Part shown: in pieces, positions 55,395-64,000 of the stretch | Numbering within the stretch: position 1 is the first letter of the stretch | How the letters are laid out: each line of letters opens with the position of its first letter | NCBI RefSeq assembly: GCF_003097135.1 | Contig: NZ_QEQL01000004.1 | Location: 186,001 to 250,000 of the forward strand | Direction: 5' to 3' | Length of the DNA: 64,000 bases | Origin: Pseudomonas sp. URIL14HWK12:I12 | GTDB lineage: Bacteria > Pseudomonadota > Gammaproteobacteria > Pseudomonadales > Pseudomonadaceae | Program-made: the position numbers and the translations under genes | The notes under the pieces: generated by a model | What the model saw: only the letters and a program-made list of their open reading frames with translations | Told to the model about the DNA's origin: nothing | Database searches by the model: none

Positions 55395-58088
55395 ATGACC
55401 ACGATCTACTACAACGTTCGCGACTATGGCGCAGTCGGCGACGGCGTGACCGACGATACGGCCGCGATTCAGGCCGCCATCAGTGCTGCCGGCGCAGCGA
55501 TCGACTCTGCCGACGAGATACTCGATGCCCAGATCTACCTGCCTGAGGGCACCTACATCGTCAGCGGCAACCCTGATCGGAGCGCCGGCAGTTGCCTCCA
55601 GCTTTCCAGCCGCATGACCCTCAGCGGCGACGGGGCCGGCTCTACCTCGATCAAGCTCGCCGATGGCTGGGACAAGGCGGTGACTGGGATCGTGAGAACC
55701 TCAGGCGAAACGCAGCACGTCGGCATCCATGACCTGACGCTCGATGGCAACAGGGCCAACACCAGCGGCCGCGTGGATGGCTTCACCACCGGTGGGGAGA
55801 ACCTGCGCGACAACCCCGATACCAACGTCACCCTCAGCGGTGTGGCACTGATCAATTGCAGTGGTAACGGGCTCAATGCCCAGGAGAACACCTACGGCCT
55901 GAGCGTGACCGACAGCGTGGCCAGTGGCAACGGCCTCGATGGGTTCTATGCCCACCTGGTCGGAACCTTCAACCCCTATGTAGACGCCGGGGGCTTCCAG
56001 GACAATCGCAGCGAGAACAACGGCCGCAACGGTTTCACGCTGGTGCTGGACAATTACCAGACCACCCTGGCCGACAACGAGGCCGCCCACAACGGGGGGC
56101 GCGGCATTCTCGTTCAGGGGCCCTTGGGCGAAGACCCCGACGACAGCGTTCAGATCACCGGGGGCGAAGTGTATGGCAATGCAGAGGAAGGCCTGCTGCT
56201 CAAGCAGACCGACTTCAGCCGAGTGAGCGGCGTCGCCGTGCACGACAACGGTGGCGCGGCCATAGGCTTGTCGGGTAGCTCCGGGAATACCCTCGCTGGC
56301 AATACGCTCTACAACAATGCGCTGACCCACGGCAACGCGGAAGTGACCGTGCAGGCCTCGGACGACACCGACGTCACGTCGATAGACTCCGCCACCGGCA
56401 ATGCGATTTACAACAACATCATCAGCGGCGGCAGCGGCAGCTACGCGGTGACCGAGCGCAACGAAGACCGCGTGGGCTTCAATACGGTGTTCGATAACTA
56501 TTTCAGCCACTTGGCCGACCCCGCCACGGTGTTTCACGGCACCGACAGCAACGCCTTCGGCAACCATGCCGGGCTGGTGATCACCGGCACGGGCAACAGC
56601 GACACCCTGAACGCCAGCGATGTGGCCGATACCCTGCTTTACGGCGGTGCCGGCAACGACCGCCTGACCGGCGGCGCCTATGAGGACCTGCTGTATGGTG
56701 GCAGCGGCAGTGACCGCCTGACCGGGGGTGCTGGCGCAGACACCTTCCGCTACACCCACGCCAGCGACAGCGTGCGCGGCGCCAGCGACCTGATCACCGA
56801 CTTCACGCCGGGCGAGGACAAGCTCGACCTGGCCAGCCTGGGTTATTCCGGCCTGGGTGATGGCCATGGCGGCACGTTGCGGCTGATCTACAACGCCAGC
56901 CTGGACCGCACCTACCTGAGAAGCCTGGACGCCGATGCCAGTGGCCACTATTTCCAACTGGCGCTCGCCGGCAATTACCAGGGCCTGCTGCAGGCTGCTG
57001 ACTTCGAAACACTGCTTCAAGGCACCGGCGGCAAAGACACCCTCAGCGGCACTGATGCCGATGAAACGCTGGCAGGCCTGGCCGGGCGCGACACCCTTAA
57101 CGGTGGCGCAGGCAACGACTACCTGATTGGCGGCGCAAGCGCCGACCGGCTTACCGGCGGCGCCGGGGCAGACACTTTCGTGATCAACACCCTGCACGAC
57201 AGCTACGCCAATGACAGCCGGGGGGTGGACCTCAGCGATACCATCACCGACTTCGACTATCGCCAGGACGTGCTCGACCTTGCCGGGCTGGGCTTCACCT
57301 CGCTGGGGAGCGGGCATGACGGCACCCTTCAGGCCACACGCATCGGCAGCAGCGACATGGTGTTGCAGTCACTGGACGCCGACGCCAACGGCAACTACTT
57401 CAAGCTACTGCTTGAAAACGCCAATTACATCAACGATGCCGCTATCCGCTTCGGCGACCCCATCGCCACTCATTTCAACGAGCAACCTGCCAGCTACGAC
57501 GACTACTACCTCGACCCGCCGACCAGCGGGAACGATGTCATCGTTGGCTATTTCAGTGACGACCGCATCAGTGGCCTGGCGGGCAACGACACCCTGCGCG
57601 GTGAAGCGGGGAATGACACCCTGGCGGGCAACGCAGGCGACGACACCCTCGAGGGCGGCAGCGGTAACGACACGCTGTCGGGCGGGGCCGGCAACGACCG
57701 GCTCAGCGGCGGTTCAGGGGACGATACGCTGATCGGCGGCGCAGGGGCAGACACGCTCAGCGCAGGTTCGGGCGCCGATACCTTCCGCTTCACCAGCAGC
57801 ACCGACAGCCTGAGCGGCGCCCACGACCTGATCACCGATTTCACCGCACGCCAGGATGTGATCGATGTGGCGGCCTTGGGTTACACCGGGCTTGGAGACG
57901 GCACCGGCGGCTCGCTGAAGGTCAGCTACGACGCCGAGCTCGACCGCACCTATGTCCAGAACTTCACCGCCACCAGCAGCGGCCAGCACTTCGAGATCGC
58001 CCTGGCGGGCGACCACAGCCGCGACTTGGGCACCGGGCAGTTCATCTTCGCCGAGGTGAGCCCGGAACTGACAGTGTTGGGGGTGTAA
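55395..58088 (+). CDS. AlgE-like mannuronan C5-epimerase-family RTX protein, active site altered
   Basis: An 897-residue protein without signal peptide. Residues 1-390 form a right-handed beta-helix like the A-module of AlgE alginate epimerases (YNVRDYGAVGDGVTDDTAAI, then LTLDGNRANTSGRVDGF). Three R-like modules follow with calcium-binding nonapeptides near 402-450, 555-600 and 715-790, implying type I secretion. By-eye alignment to AlgE4 places Asn158, Asn161, Gln163 and His187 where that enzyme has catalytic Tyr149, Asp152, His154 and Asp178, while Arg211 matches Arg195. The protein may be non-catalytic, an alginate binder, or act on another polymer. Start ATG has a GGAG site. Confidence 0.85.
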   Translation: MTTIYYNVRDYGAVGDGVTDDTAAIQAAISAAGAAIDSADEILDAQIYLPEGTYIVSGNPDRSAGSCLQLSSRMTLSGDGAGSTSIKLADGWDKAVTGIVRTSGETQHVGIHDLTLDGNRANTSGRVDGFTTGGENLRDNPDTNVTLSGVALINCSGNGLNAQENTYGLSVTDSVASGNGLDGFYAHLVGTFNPYVDAGGFQDNRSENNGRNGFTLVLDNYQTTLADNEAAHNGGRGILVQGPLGEDPDDSVQITGGEVYGNAEEGLLLKQTDFSRVSGVAVHDNGGAAIGLSGSSGNTLAGNTLYNNALTHGNAEVTVQASDDTDVTSIDSATGNAIYNNIISGGSGSYAVTERNEDRVGFNTVFDNYFSHLADPATVFHGTDSNAFGNHAGLVITGTGNSDTLNASDVADTLLYGGAGNDRLTGGAYEDLLYGGSGSDRLTGGAGADTFRYTHASDSVRGASDLITDFTPGEDKLDLASLGYSGLGDGHGGTLRLIYNASLDRTYLRSLDADASGHYFQLALAGNYQGLLQAADFETLLQGTGGKDTLSGTDADETLAGLAGRDTLNGGAGNDYLIGGASADRLTGGAGADTFVINTLHDSYANDSRGVDLSDTITDFDYRQDVLDLAGLGFTSLGSGHDGTLQATRIGSSDMVLQSLDADANGNYFKLLLENANYINDAAIRFGDPIATHFNEQPASYDDYYLDPPTSGNDVIVGYFSDDRISGLAGNDTLRGEAGNDTLAGNAGDDTLEGGSGNDTLSGGAGNDRLSGGSGDDTLIGGAGADTLSAGSGADTFRFTSSTDSLSGAHDLITDFTARQDVIDVAALGYTGLGDGTGGSLKVSYDAELDRTYVQNFTATSSGQHFEIALAGDHSRDLGTGQFIFAEVSPELTVLGV

Positions 58089-58115
58089 GGCCTGGTTGAT
58101 CCTCCAAGGCGAGGG

Positions 58116-59342
58116 TCATTCTGTGTGGTACAGGCTGCCAAGGCCACTGCCGGCCACCGCCGCGCTGGCGGCACCCAAAGGCAGCGGTAGCCCCTGCCCC
58201 CACGCCGCTGCCAGAGCCTGCACATCCCGCGCAGGGTCGGACGCCTTGGCACGGGCGTTGCGCAGGCGGCAGGTTTCCGGATCAGTGGCGAACAAACCGC
58301 GCGCGAACACACGGCCCTGCTCCGCCAGCCGGGCTGTCTTGGGTGCGCGCAGGTGGGCAAAGGTCTGGAAAGCCTCCTCCAGGCCTCCCCTTGCCCCCTT
58401 CAGGCACCGGGCCAGATGCCACGCATCCTCAAGCGCCTGGCAGGCACCTTGCCCCGATGTCGGCAACGGGGCATGTGCGGCATCCCCCACCAGCAGTACG
58501 TTCGCGCGGCTCCAGGTATGCAGTGGCTCCAGGTCATGCACTGCAATCAGCCTGATGGCCTCTTCGGGCGTCGCGCGAATGACGCGCGAAATCGGCTCAG
58601 GCCATTGCGCGAACAGCCTCTGGACCTCGTTGCGCCCTTGCCTGCCGGGCATGGGGTCGCTCAGCGGCCGTGCCTGCGCCGCCGCCCAATAGACCAGGTC
58701 AGGGCGCACCGCCACGCAACCAAAGCGCTCGCCAGCCCCCCAGAAGTCTCGAATGGAAATGTCACTCACCAGCGCATGTGGGCCCTGTGCGACGCCGATC
58801 CAGTTCACAAAGCCCTGATAGATGGGTGTGTTGTCGCCAGCAACGAACGTACGCGCCACTGACGCCATGCGGCCGTCGGCACCGATGAGCAGGTCGGGGC
58901 GAATGCTCGGGCCCTGTTCGAAGTGAGCCACGGCCCGGCCATGGCCCCCCAGCTCGATGCCCAAGGCCCGGCGCCCGAACGCCACCGCAACCCCGGCCTT
59001 CACCGCGTGGTTGAGTAACACGGCCTGCAAATCGCGGCGCAGCACCGTGCAGGTGGGGTATCCCATTGCCCGGTCCAGCAGGCCGATATCAAGCCCCCCC
59101 AGGCTGTTCCCGGCCGCATCCTGGCGATGCACCGCCAGCGGCCGACCACCCATGGCCTGGATGTCGTGAAGTACCCCCAGGGCTTCGAGCACAAAGCAGG
59201 CGTTGGGCCAAAGCGTAACGCCGGCCCCCGAGGTTGCCGGCCCTGCGCGGCGCTCATACACACTAGGGTTGTAACCCTGCTTGCGCAATGCCAGGGCCAT
59301 GCTCAGGCCCGCGATGCCCCCGCCCAGTATTCCAATATCCAT
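58116..59342 (-). CDS. FAD-dependent monooxygenase
   Basis: A 408-residue flavoprotein of the aromatic-hydroxylase group. The dinucleotide fold GILGGGIAGLSMALALRKQG opens the protein, the DG motif is LLIGADGRMASVAR, and the second FAD motif is LLVGDAAHAPLPTSGQGACQALEDA (cited in part). The ATG MDIGILGG was preferred to an earlier in-frame start. It probably hydroxylates an aromatic or similar ring with NAD(P)H; substrate unknown. It is divergent from a LysR regulator. Confidence 0.88.
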   Translation of the reverse strand: MDIGILGGGIAGLSMALALRKQGYNPSVYERRAGPATSGAGVTLWPNACFVLEALGVLHDIQAMGGRPLAVHRQDAAGNSLGGLDIGLLDRAMGYPTCTVLRRDLQAVLLNHAVKAGVAVAFGRRALGIELGGHGRAVAHFEQGPSIRPDLLIGADGRMASVARTFVAGDNTPIYQGFVNWIGVAQGPHALVSDISIRDFWGAGERFGCVAVRPDLVYWAAAQARPLSDPMPGRQGRNEVQRLFAQWPEPISRVIRATPEEAIRLIAVHDLEPLHTWSRANVLLVGDAAHAPLPTSGQGACQALEDAWHLARCLKGARGGLEEAFQTFAHLRAPKTARLAEQGRVFARGLFATDPETCRLRNARAKASDPARDVQALAAAWGQGLPLPLGAASAAVAGSGLGSLYHTE

Positions 59343-59451
59343 GCTCAAGCGCTCCCCGCTCCACACCGGCAAAAGGGCATCTTAGATTTCGCCACTTGTG
59401 TTAACCAGCATGCAAAAATGGGATGTTTTCATACCTTAATCGGGATAATCG

Positions 59452-60381
59452 ATGCGCCAGACACTGGATCTTAATGCTGTGCGGGTCTATACGGCGGTGG
59501 TGGACGAACAGAGCTTTGCCGGCGCATCGCGCCTATTGGCCATGCCCTCCTCCAACGTCAGCCGCCATGTCGCGGCACTGGAGCGCGGGCTCGGGACGCG
59601 CCTGCTGGAGCGAAGCACCCGGCACCTGCGCATGACAGAAGCCGGCCGATTGCTCTACGAACGAGCGAAACCCTTGCTCGACGCCGTGTTCTCCACACAA
59701 CAAGAGCTTGGCGCGGCGCAGCAGGAACTGCGGGGGCCGCTGCGAATGTGCATGCCGGGGGAGGCGCCCAGGCTGCTGGGGCCCATCCTGGCCGAATTTT
59801 GCAGCCTTCATCCAGGCATCGAGCTTGAATGCGATACCCGGATGACCGGGCTGGAGGTGCTTCGGGAAAACATCGATCTTTCCATCGTTTTCCACCGAGG
59901 GCCTCAGCAGGACAGCGAATTCATCACCCGCGAACTGGCCACGCTGCCCAGCATCGTGGTGGCCTCCCCCTCTCTTTTGGCCAAGACCGGGATGCCCCGC
60001 CGCGTACGCGAGCTGAAGTCTCTGCCCTGCATCACGACGCTCAGTGCACTGAAAGGGCAGCCATGGCAGTTTCTGGATGCGGCCGGGCAGATCGTCAAGG
60101 TGCCGATCCGCAGCCGCTACCGCGTCAACAGTGGAGAACTCGCCGTGGCGGGCGCACGGCAAGGCATCGGGTTTGCAATTGTGGCGGCTTATCCCTGCCA
60201 GGATGACCTTGCGGCCGGCCTTTTGCAGGAGGTGCCTCTAGACCTGCGCCCAGCGCCTCTGCAGTTATTGGGCGCGTACAGCCATCGCCATTCGGTGACT
60301 GCCCGGGTGCGAGCCTTGCTGGAGTTGATCAGCGTGCGCTTGGGCGATGCCCCCGCGGGCCTCGGCGCCGAACCCTCCTGA
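59452..60381 (+). CDS. LysR-family transcriptional regulator
   Basis: A 309-residue regulator beginning MRQTLDLNAVRVYTAVVDEQ, with helix-turn-helix SFAGASRLLAMPSSNVSRHV and a CrgA-type effector domain (GPLRMCMPGEAPRLLGPILAEF). It stands divergent from the FAD monooxygenase across 109 bases and likely controls it. The Ser-Ser-Asn recognition helix is typical of the AaeR/DmlR subgroup. Confidence 0.9.
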   Translation: MRQTLDLNAVRVYTAVVDEQSFAGASRLLAMPSSNVSRHVAALERGLGTRLLERSTRHLRMTEAGRLLYERAKPLLDAVFSTQQELGAAQQELRGPLRMCMPGEAPRLLGPILAEFCSLHPGIELECDTRMTGLEVLRENIDLSIVFHRGPQQDSEFITRELATLPSIVVASPSLLAKTGMPRRVRELKSLPCITTLSALKGQPWQFLDAAGQIVKVPIRSRYRVNSGELAVAGARQGIGFAIVAAYPCQDDLAAGLLQEVPLDLRPAPLQLLGAYSHRHSVTARVRALLELISVRLGDAPAGLGAEPS

Positions 60382-60386
60382 GCATG

Positions 60387-60442
60387 CCGCTGCGCCCGGA
60401 AGCGCGCGGGAGCGCGCATGGGTAGCGCCCCGGGCGCAGCGG
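60387..60442. terminator. nested hairpin between convergent genes
   Basis: A 13-bp perfect inverted repeat (60387-60399 with 60430-60442, core GCTGCGCCCGG) encloses a second GCGCGC-GGGA-GCGCGC stem. It separates the LysR gene from the end of the converging sensor kinase and probably blocks readthrough in both directions; no T-run is present. Confidence 0.5.
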
Positions 60443-60453
60443 GTTCACGGTGC

Positions 60454-63400
60454 TCACCCGCCCACGTGCACCACACGCTTGCGGGCCTCCAACGCGGCGA
60501 CCAGTTGCTCCATCGCCGCCAGCAGCGCCGGCAATTGGTCCGCCTCCCGCCGCACCGCTTCGCACAATTCAATCACTGCCCTGGCCCGCACGATACGCGC
60601 GCCGCCCAGCACCCGGTGCAACACTTCACGATCCACACCTTCTCTGGCCAGCAACGCATGATCCTGGCGTAACGCATCGATCAGGGTCTGCGCCAGGTTG
60701 GCCAAGGTGGTTGGTTCAGCCCCCGCCAGGCCGTCGAGCACCTGGGGGTCGTAGGGCAAAGGGTTGTCGGCTCCACCCTGCGCCGCCTCACCCTGCAGCG
60801 CCTCGGCCAGCGCACGCAGCCCCAGCGGCTTGATCAGGCAGTCATCCATGCCCGCGCGCAGGCAACGCTCGCGTTGCGCGCTGCCCGGTTCTGCGGTGTA
60901 GCCCAGCAGGCGCACCGGCGTGCGCCCCTGGCGTCGCTCGGCCAGGCGAATCGCCCGCGCCAACTGGTAGCCGTCCATGCCCGGCATGTGGCAGTCGCAA
61001 ATGACCCTGTCGAACGGCTCGGCCAGCCAGTCGCGCAATCCGGCCCGGCCGTCGTTGGTGAGGGTCACCTGGTGGCCGAGGTGGCGCAGTTGCTGGTCGA
61101 GCAGCAGGCGGCTGGGGGTGTAGTCTTCGACCACCAGGATGCGCAGCGGTGCTTGGCGTGGTGGCTCGCCGGCGGCCGGTATGGGCTGGCCGCCCGGCAG
61201 CTCGGTGCAGGGCAGCTGCAGGCTCAGTTGCACACGTGTGCCCTCGCCTAGTCGGCTGCTCAACTTCAACGCGCCGCCCATCAGCCGTGCCAAGTGATGG
61301 CAGATGTTCAGGCCCAGGCCCGAGCCTGGCAGGTTGCCTTGCTGATGGTTGGTCGCCTGCGACCAGGGCTGGCCGAGGCTCGCCAGATCGCTGGCGGGGA
61401 TGCCGATGCCGTTGTCGATCACCACCAGGCGCACGTGCAGGTGACCCTCGCCAGGCACGGCCAGCAGGCGCACGCGCACCTGGCCTTTCGGAGTGAACTT
61501 GATTGCATTGCTCAGCAGGTTGCCCAGCAGTTGCCGTAGCCGCAATGGGTCGGCCTGCACCGCCCACGGCCCGCCACGCTGCGCCATTCGCAGGCGCACG
61601 CCGCGGTGGCGGGCCTGGCCATTGAACAGCCGCACGCAGGCTTCTATCACTTCGTTCAGGGCCACGGGTTGTGGGTGAAGGCTCAGCTGGCCCGCTTCGA
61701 TGCGGCTGATGTCCAGCACATCGTCGAGCAGCGCCAGCAGGCCGGTGGCAGCCTCGCTGGCGACGTCCAGCGCCAGCTCGTTGACCTGGCCCTGCTCGGC
61801 ATGCCTGCGAGCGAGCTCAAGCATGCCCAGCACGGCGTTCATCGGGGTGCGGATCTCGTGGCTGGCAGTGGCAAGGAAGCGGGTTTTGGCGCGGTTGGCG
61901 GCGTCGGCATCGTCACGGGCCCGGCGCACCGCCTCGTAAAGGCACTGGCGCTCGGTCACATCCACCCAGCCGCAGATCAGGCCGGCGACGGCACCGTCGC
62001 TGCCACGGTACGGCAAGGTCCAGTGGTAGAGGGTTAGCACGCGGCCATCGTCCAGGTTCACGCGGTAGTCGGCAATGACCGGCTCGCCGGTGGCAACGGC
62101 CTGCCGGTAGACCTGCTCGAACGCTTCGCGCTGTGCCAGGGCCAGCGGCAGGCTGTCGGTGGCCCGCCTGCCCAACAGCGATTCGCGGCGCACACCGAAG
62201 GTTTCGAGGTAGCTGGCATTGCAGTTGAGCAGGCGCCCGCGGCGGTCGCGTACGTACAGGGGGTGCGGCGTGCCGTCGATCAGCACCCGCATGAACTCCA
62301 GCTGGTCGGTCAGCGCAGCTTCCGCCGCCTTGCGCCACTGCACTTGCCGGCGAAGGTACCCGGCCCAGGCCAGTGCGAGCAGGCACAACAGCACGGCTGC
62401 CACCAACCCGGCCACGATGGCCAAGCCATAGCGCGGCCAGCTCGACTCCCCCATCGCCACACGCCCGCGCCAGCGCCGGCTGATGTCTTCCAGCTCGGTG
62501 GGCGCCAGGTAATCCAGAGCCTGATCGATGATCCGCTGCAGTCGCCCATCTTCAGGGCCCATGGCGAACCGGAAGCGCAGCGGCGGCAGGGGCAATGCCG
62601 CACTGATGTGAAGCTCGCCAGGGGCGTCGCGGGCGATCAGGGCACGGGCACTCACCAGGCTCACCAACGCCGCATCGGCACGGCCGCGGGCGACCTGCGC
62701 CAGCGCCTGCTCGGTGCCCAGTGCTGGCAGGCGGCGCACCGAGGGTGCCAGGGCCTGCGCGGCCTGCCAGCCAGGGCTGCCTTGGGGAATGGCCAAGGTG
62801 CGGCCGGCCATGTCGTTCAACGTCGCCGGGGCATCGGCCTGCCGGCGGCTGACCAGCACCATACTGCTGGCCAGCCAGGCGCGAGAAAACAGCAGATGCC
62901 GGCGGCGCTCGGCCGTGGCCGGCACGCTGGAGGCCATGCGCGCACGGCCGCTGTCCACCGCCTCGATCAACTCGGGAAGGTTGGCCACCGGCAACGCCTC
63001 GAAGCGAAGGCCGGTCAGCTGGCTGATGCGGCTGAGCACATCGCCGGCAATGCCGCTGAGCATGCCTTGGTCGTTCAAATGCGCCACCGGCACGAAACGC
63101 CCGTTCACTGCCACGGTGATGGTGGGCTGCGAGGCGGCCCAGGCGCGATCGGCCTCGCTCAGGTTGAGCCGGCCCTCAGGCATTGGCACCAGCGGGTTGA
63201 CCGCCCACGTGCGCAGCAGATGGCTGGGCAGTTCGCTACCCATTGCCTCGATGGCGCGGTCGACCAGCCCGCGCAGCCGGGCTTGCTTGGGGTTGATGGC
63301 GAAACCCAGGCCTGCGGGGCTTTCACTGCGCAAGGGCGCCAGGCCCAGGTTGTTCAGTTGGCTGCGGTCCAGCTGCCGGCGCAGCGCAACCGCGTTGCCC

Positions 63401-63993
63401 AGCACCACATCGGCTTGGCCGAACGACACTGCAGCCAGCGCAGCCAGCAGCGACGGGTAAGTGGTTACCACAGCGTGAGGGCACAGGCTTACCACCCGTG
63501 CCATGGGCATGTAACCGGCGACCACCGCCGCGCGCGGGCCGCAGTCGGCGGCCAGGGTGGGGGTATCGATGCGGCGGGCCAGGCTTGGGTGCTCGGTTGC
63601 GTAAGGTACGCTCAGGGCGGCATGGTGCAACACGGCGTCGAAGGCTCCGGCACCGCCAACCAGGTCAACCTCACCTTCGCGCAAGGCAGTGAACGCGGCA
63701 TCGCGGTCGATGAACCGATGCACCTGCACCGGCACGCCCAGCAGTTGCCCCAGCAGCCCGGCCATGTCGGCGTTGATGCCCTCATAGGCCGGGCCGTCGC
63801 CGCTCATGTCAAAGGGTGGGTAATCAAGCTGGCCTACGCCAATGCGCAACGCACCGCGCGCCTGAAGCCACTGCCGATCGCCGGCGCTCAAGGCCAGCCG
63901 GCTGTGCCAGCCAGGTGAGGCCTGTAGCCTGCCGCGTAAAGGTGGCTGATCTTGCCCGGCGCAGGCTGAAGCCCAAGCCAGCAGCCACAGCAT
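60454..63993 (-). CDS. BvgS-like hybrid sensor histidine kinase
   Basis: This 1179-residue membrane sensor contains, in order: a signal-like N-terminus, two periplasmic Venus-flytrap domains (about 47-263 and 281-505), a membrane helix (about 527-552, YGLAIVAGLVAAVLLCLLAL), a PAS domain, a kinase core with His712 in ATASHEIRTPMN, an ATPase domain, a receiver with Asp1000 in VICDCHMPGMDG, and an HPt-like domain with His1126 in LHRVLGGAR. It is a full four-step phosphorelay of BvgS/EvgS type. The frame stays open upstream to the window edge, so the true start may lie outside. The regulator partner is not in the window. Confidence 0.92.
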   Translation of the reverse strand: MLWLLAWASACAGQDQPPLRGRLQASPGWHSRLALSAGDRQWLQARGALRIGVGQLDYPPFDMSGDGPAYEGINADMAGLLGQLLGVPVQVHRFIDRDAAFTALREGEVDLVGGAGAFDAVLHHAALSVPYATEHPSLARRIDTPTLAADCGPRAAVVAGYMPMARVVSLCPHAVVTTYPSLLAALAAVSFGQADVVLGNAVALRRQLDRSQLNNLGLAPLRSESPAGLGFAINPKQARLRGLVDRAIEAMGSELPSHLLRTWAVNPLVPMPEGRLNLSEADRAWAASQPTITVAVNGRFVPVAHLNDQGMLSGIAGDVLSRISQLTGLRFEALPVANLPELIEAVDSGRARMASSVPATAERRRHLLFSRAWLASSMVLVSRRQADAPATLNDMAGRTLAIPQGSPGWQAAQALAPSVRRLPALGTEQALAQVARGRADAALVSLVSARALIARDAPGELHISAALPLPPLRFRFAMGPEDGRLQRIIDQALDYLAPTELEDISRRWRGRVAMGESSWPRYGLAIVAGLVAAVLLCLLALAWAGYLRRQVQWRKAAEAALTDQLEFMRVLIDGTPHPLYVRDRRGRLLNCNASYLETFGVRRESLLGRRATDSLPLALAQREAFEQVYRQAVATGEPVIADYRVNLDDGRVLTLYHWTLPYRGSDGAVAGLICGWVDVTERQCLYEAVRRARDDADAANRAKTRFLATASHEIRTPMNAVLGMLELARRHAEQGQVNELALDVASEAATGLLALLDDVLDISRIEAGQLSLHPQPVALNEVIEACVRLFNGQARHRGVRLRMAQRGGPWAVQADPLRLRQLLGNLLSNAIKFTPKGQVRVRLLAVPGEGHLHVRLVVIDNGIGIPASDLASLGQPWSQATNHQQGNLPGSGLGLNICHHLARLMGGALKLSSRLGEGTRVQLSLQLPCTELPGGQPIPAAGEPPRQAPLRILVVEDYTPSRLLLDQQLRHLGHQVTLTNDGRAGLRDWLAEPFDRVICDCHMPGMDGYQLARAIRLAERRQGRTPVRLLGYTAEPGSAQRERCLRAGMDDCLIKPLGLRALAEALQGEAAQGGADNPLPYDPQVLDGLAGAEPTTLANLAQTLIDALRQDHALLAREGVDREVLHRVLGGARIVRARAVIELCEAVRREADQLPALLAAMEQLVAALEARKRVVHVGG

Positions 63994-64000
63994 CAGCCAA

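Noticed and set aside
55701..57317. 538-codon minus-strand frame opposite the AlgE-like gene
   Set aside because: It is an antisense shadow of repetitive RTX codons; the Val/Gly/Ala-rich product has no domain.
56600..57800. Tandem short DNA repeats that might suggest a CRISPR array or minisatellite
   Set aside because: The repeats follow codon periodicity of the GGxGxDxxx nonapeptide and stay in frame; there are no unique spacers.
62263..63918. 551-codon frame on the plus strand opposite the sensor kinase
   Set aside because: It is antisense to an intact two-flytrap sensor; composition is skewed and no family is visible.
1..64000. tRNA, rRNA, insertion sequence, prophage or integron
   Set aside because: No matching sequence, transposase, integrase or attachment repeat was seen on either strand.

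Overview
The window reads as a chromosomal segment of a fluorescent Pseudomonas of the P. putida type. The evidence is the high-GC coding style, the ccm operon followed by a FliK/FlhB-tail pair, RapA, a YejABEF transporter, a PilT/PilU-type ATPase, REP-like inverted pairs built on GGCAAGCCGGC/GCCGGCTTGCC, and RTX proteins resembling AlgE epimerases. Coding density is very high and nearly all genes are intact. I see no tRNA, rRNA, insertion sequence, prophage, CRISPR array or integrase. Species assignment is inference.

Layout. Positions 1-1.3 kb hold the 3' end of a TonB-dependent siderophore receptor. Positions 1.3-8.6 kb hold a minus-strand cytochrome c maturation operon (ccmABCDEFGHI plus a small lipoprotein), mostly coupled by ATGA overlaps. 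At 8.7-10.6 kb an orphan FliK-like protein is coupled to a free-standing FlhB C-terminal-like protein. At 10.7-16.9 kb are a GNAT acetyltransferase, a DMT exporter, topoisomerase III and aminopeptidase N; a LexA-like box lies between the exporter and topB. From 20.7 down to 14.2 kb runs a minus-strand chain nadK, metallophosphoesterase, rhomboid protease, DUF1315, DUF2797, pepN. At 20.8-25.4 kb are a DUF1853 protein, two small proteins and RapA.

The middle is more accessory. It has a secreted delta-60/RTX protein (25.6-27.6 kb), a RibD/DHFR-like reductase, a DUF2256 zinc-ribbon protein, one polypeptide joining leucine-rich repeats to a protein kinase (28.6-29.9 kb), two glycosyltransferases, PpiC and the YejABEF peptide importer (32.5-38.0 kb). 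From 38.0 to 42.2 kb an Lrp-type regulator stands divergent to arginase, a permease and ornithine cyclodeaminase, a compact arginine-to-proline route. From 42.3 to 46.3 kb are ketone-body genes: a two-subunit 3-oxoacid CoA-transferase, a LysR regulator, an aldo/keto reductase and 3-hydroxybutyrate dehydrogenase.

The last third holds a PilT/PilU-type ATPase, a hybrid histidine kinase, an A+T-rich non-coding stretch and a 1056-residue protein of the HrpK/HrpF/NolX type-III translocator class with a duplicated N-terminal module (49.7-52.8 kb). It is followed by a metallo-beta-lactamase-fold hydrolase and an unknown partner divergent from a LysR regulator, an AlgE-like RTX protein whose four catalytic residues appear replaced (55.4-58.1 kb), an FAD monooxygenase divergent from another LysR regulator, and a BvgS-like giant sensor kinase that reaches the window edge.

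The best candidates for undescribed biology are the HrpK-like protein with no secretion system beside it, the catalytically altered AlgE-like protein, the LRR-kinase next to glycosyltransferases, and the FliK/FlhB-tail pair.
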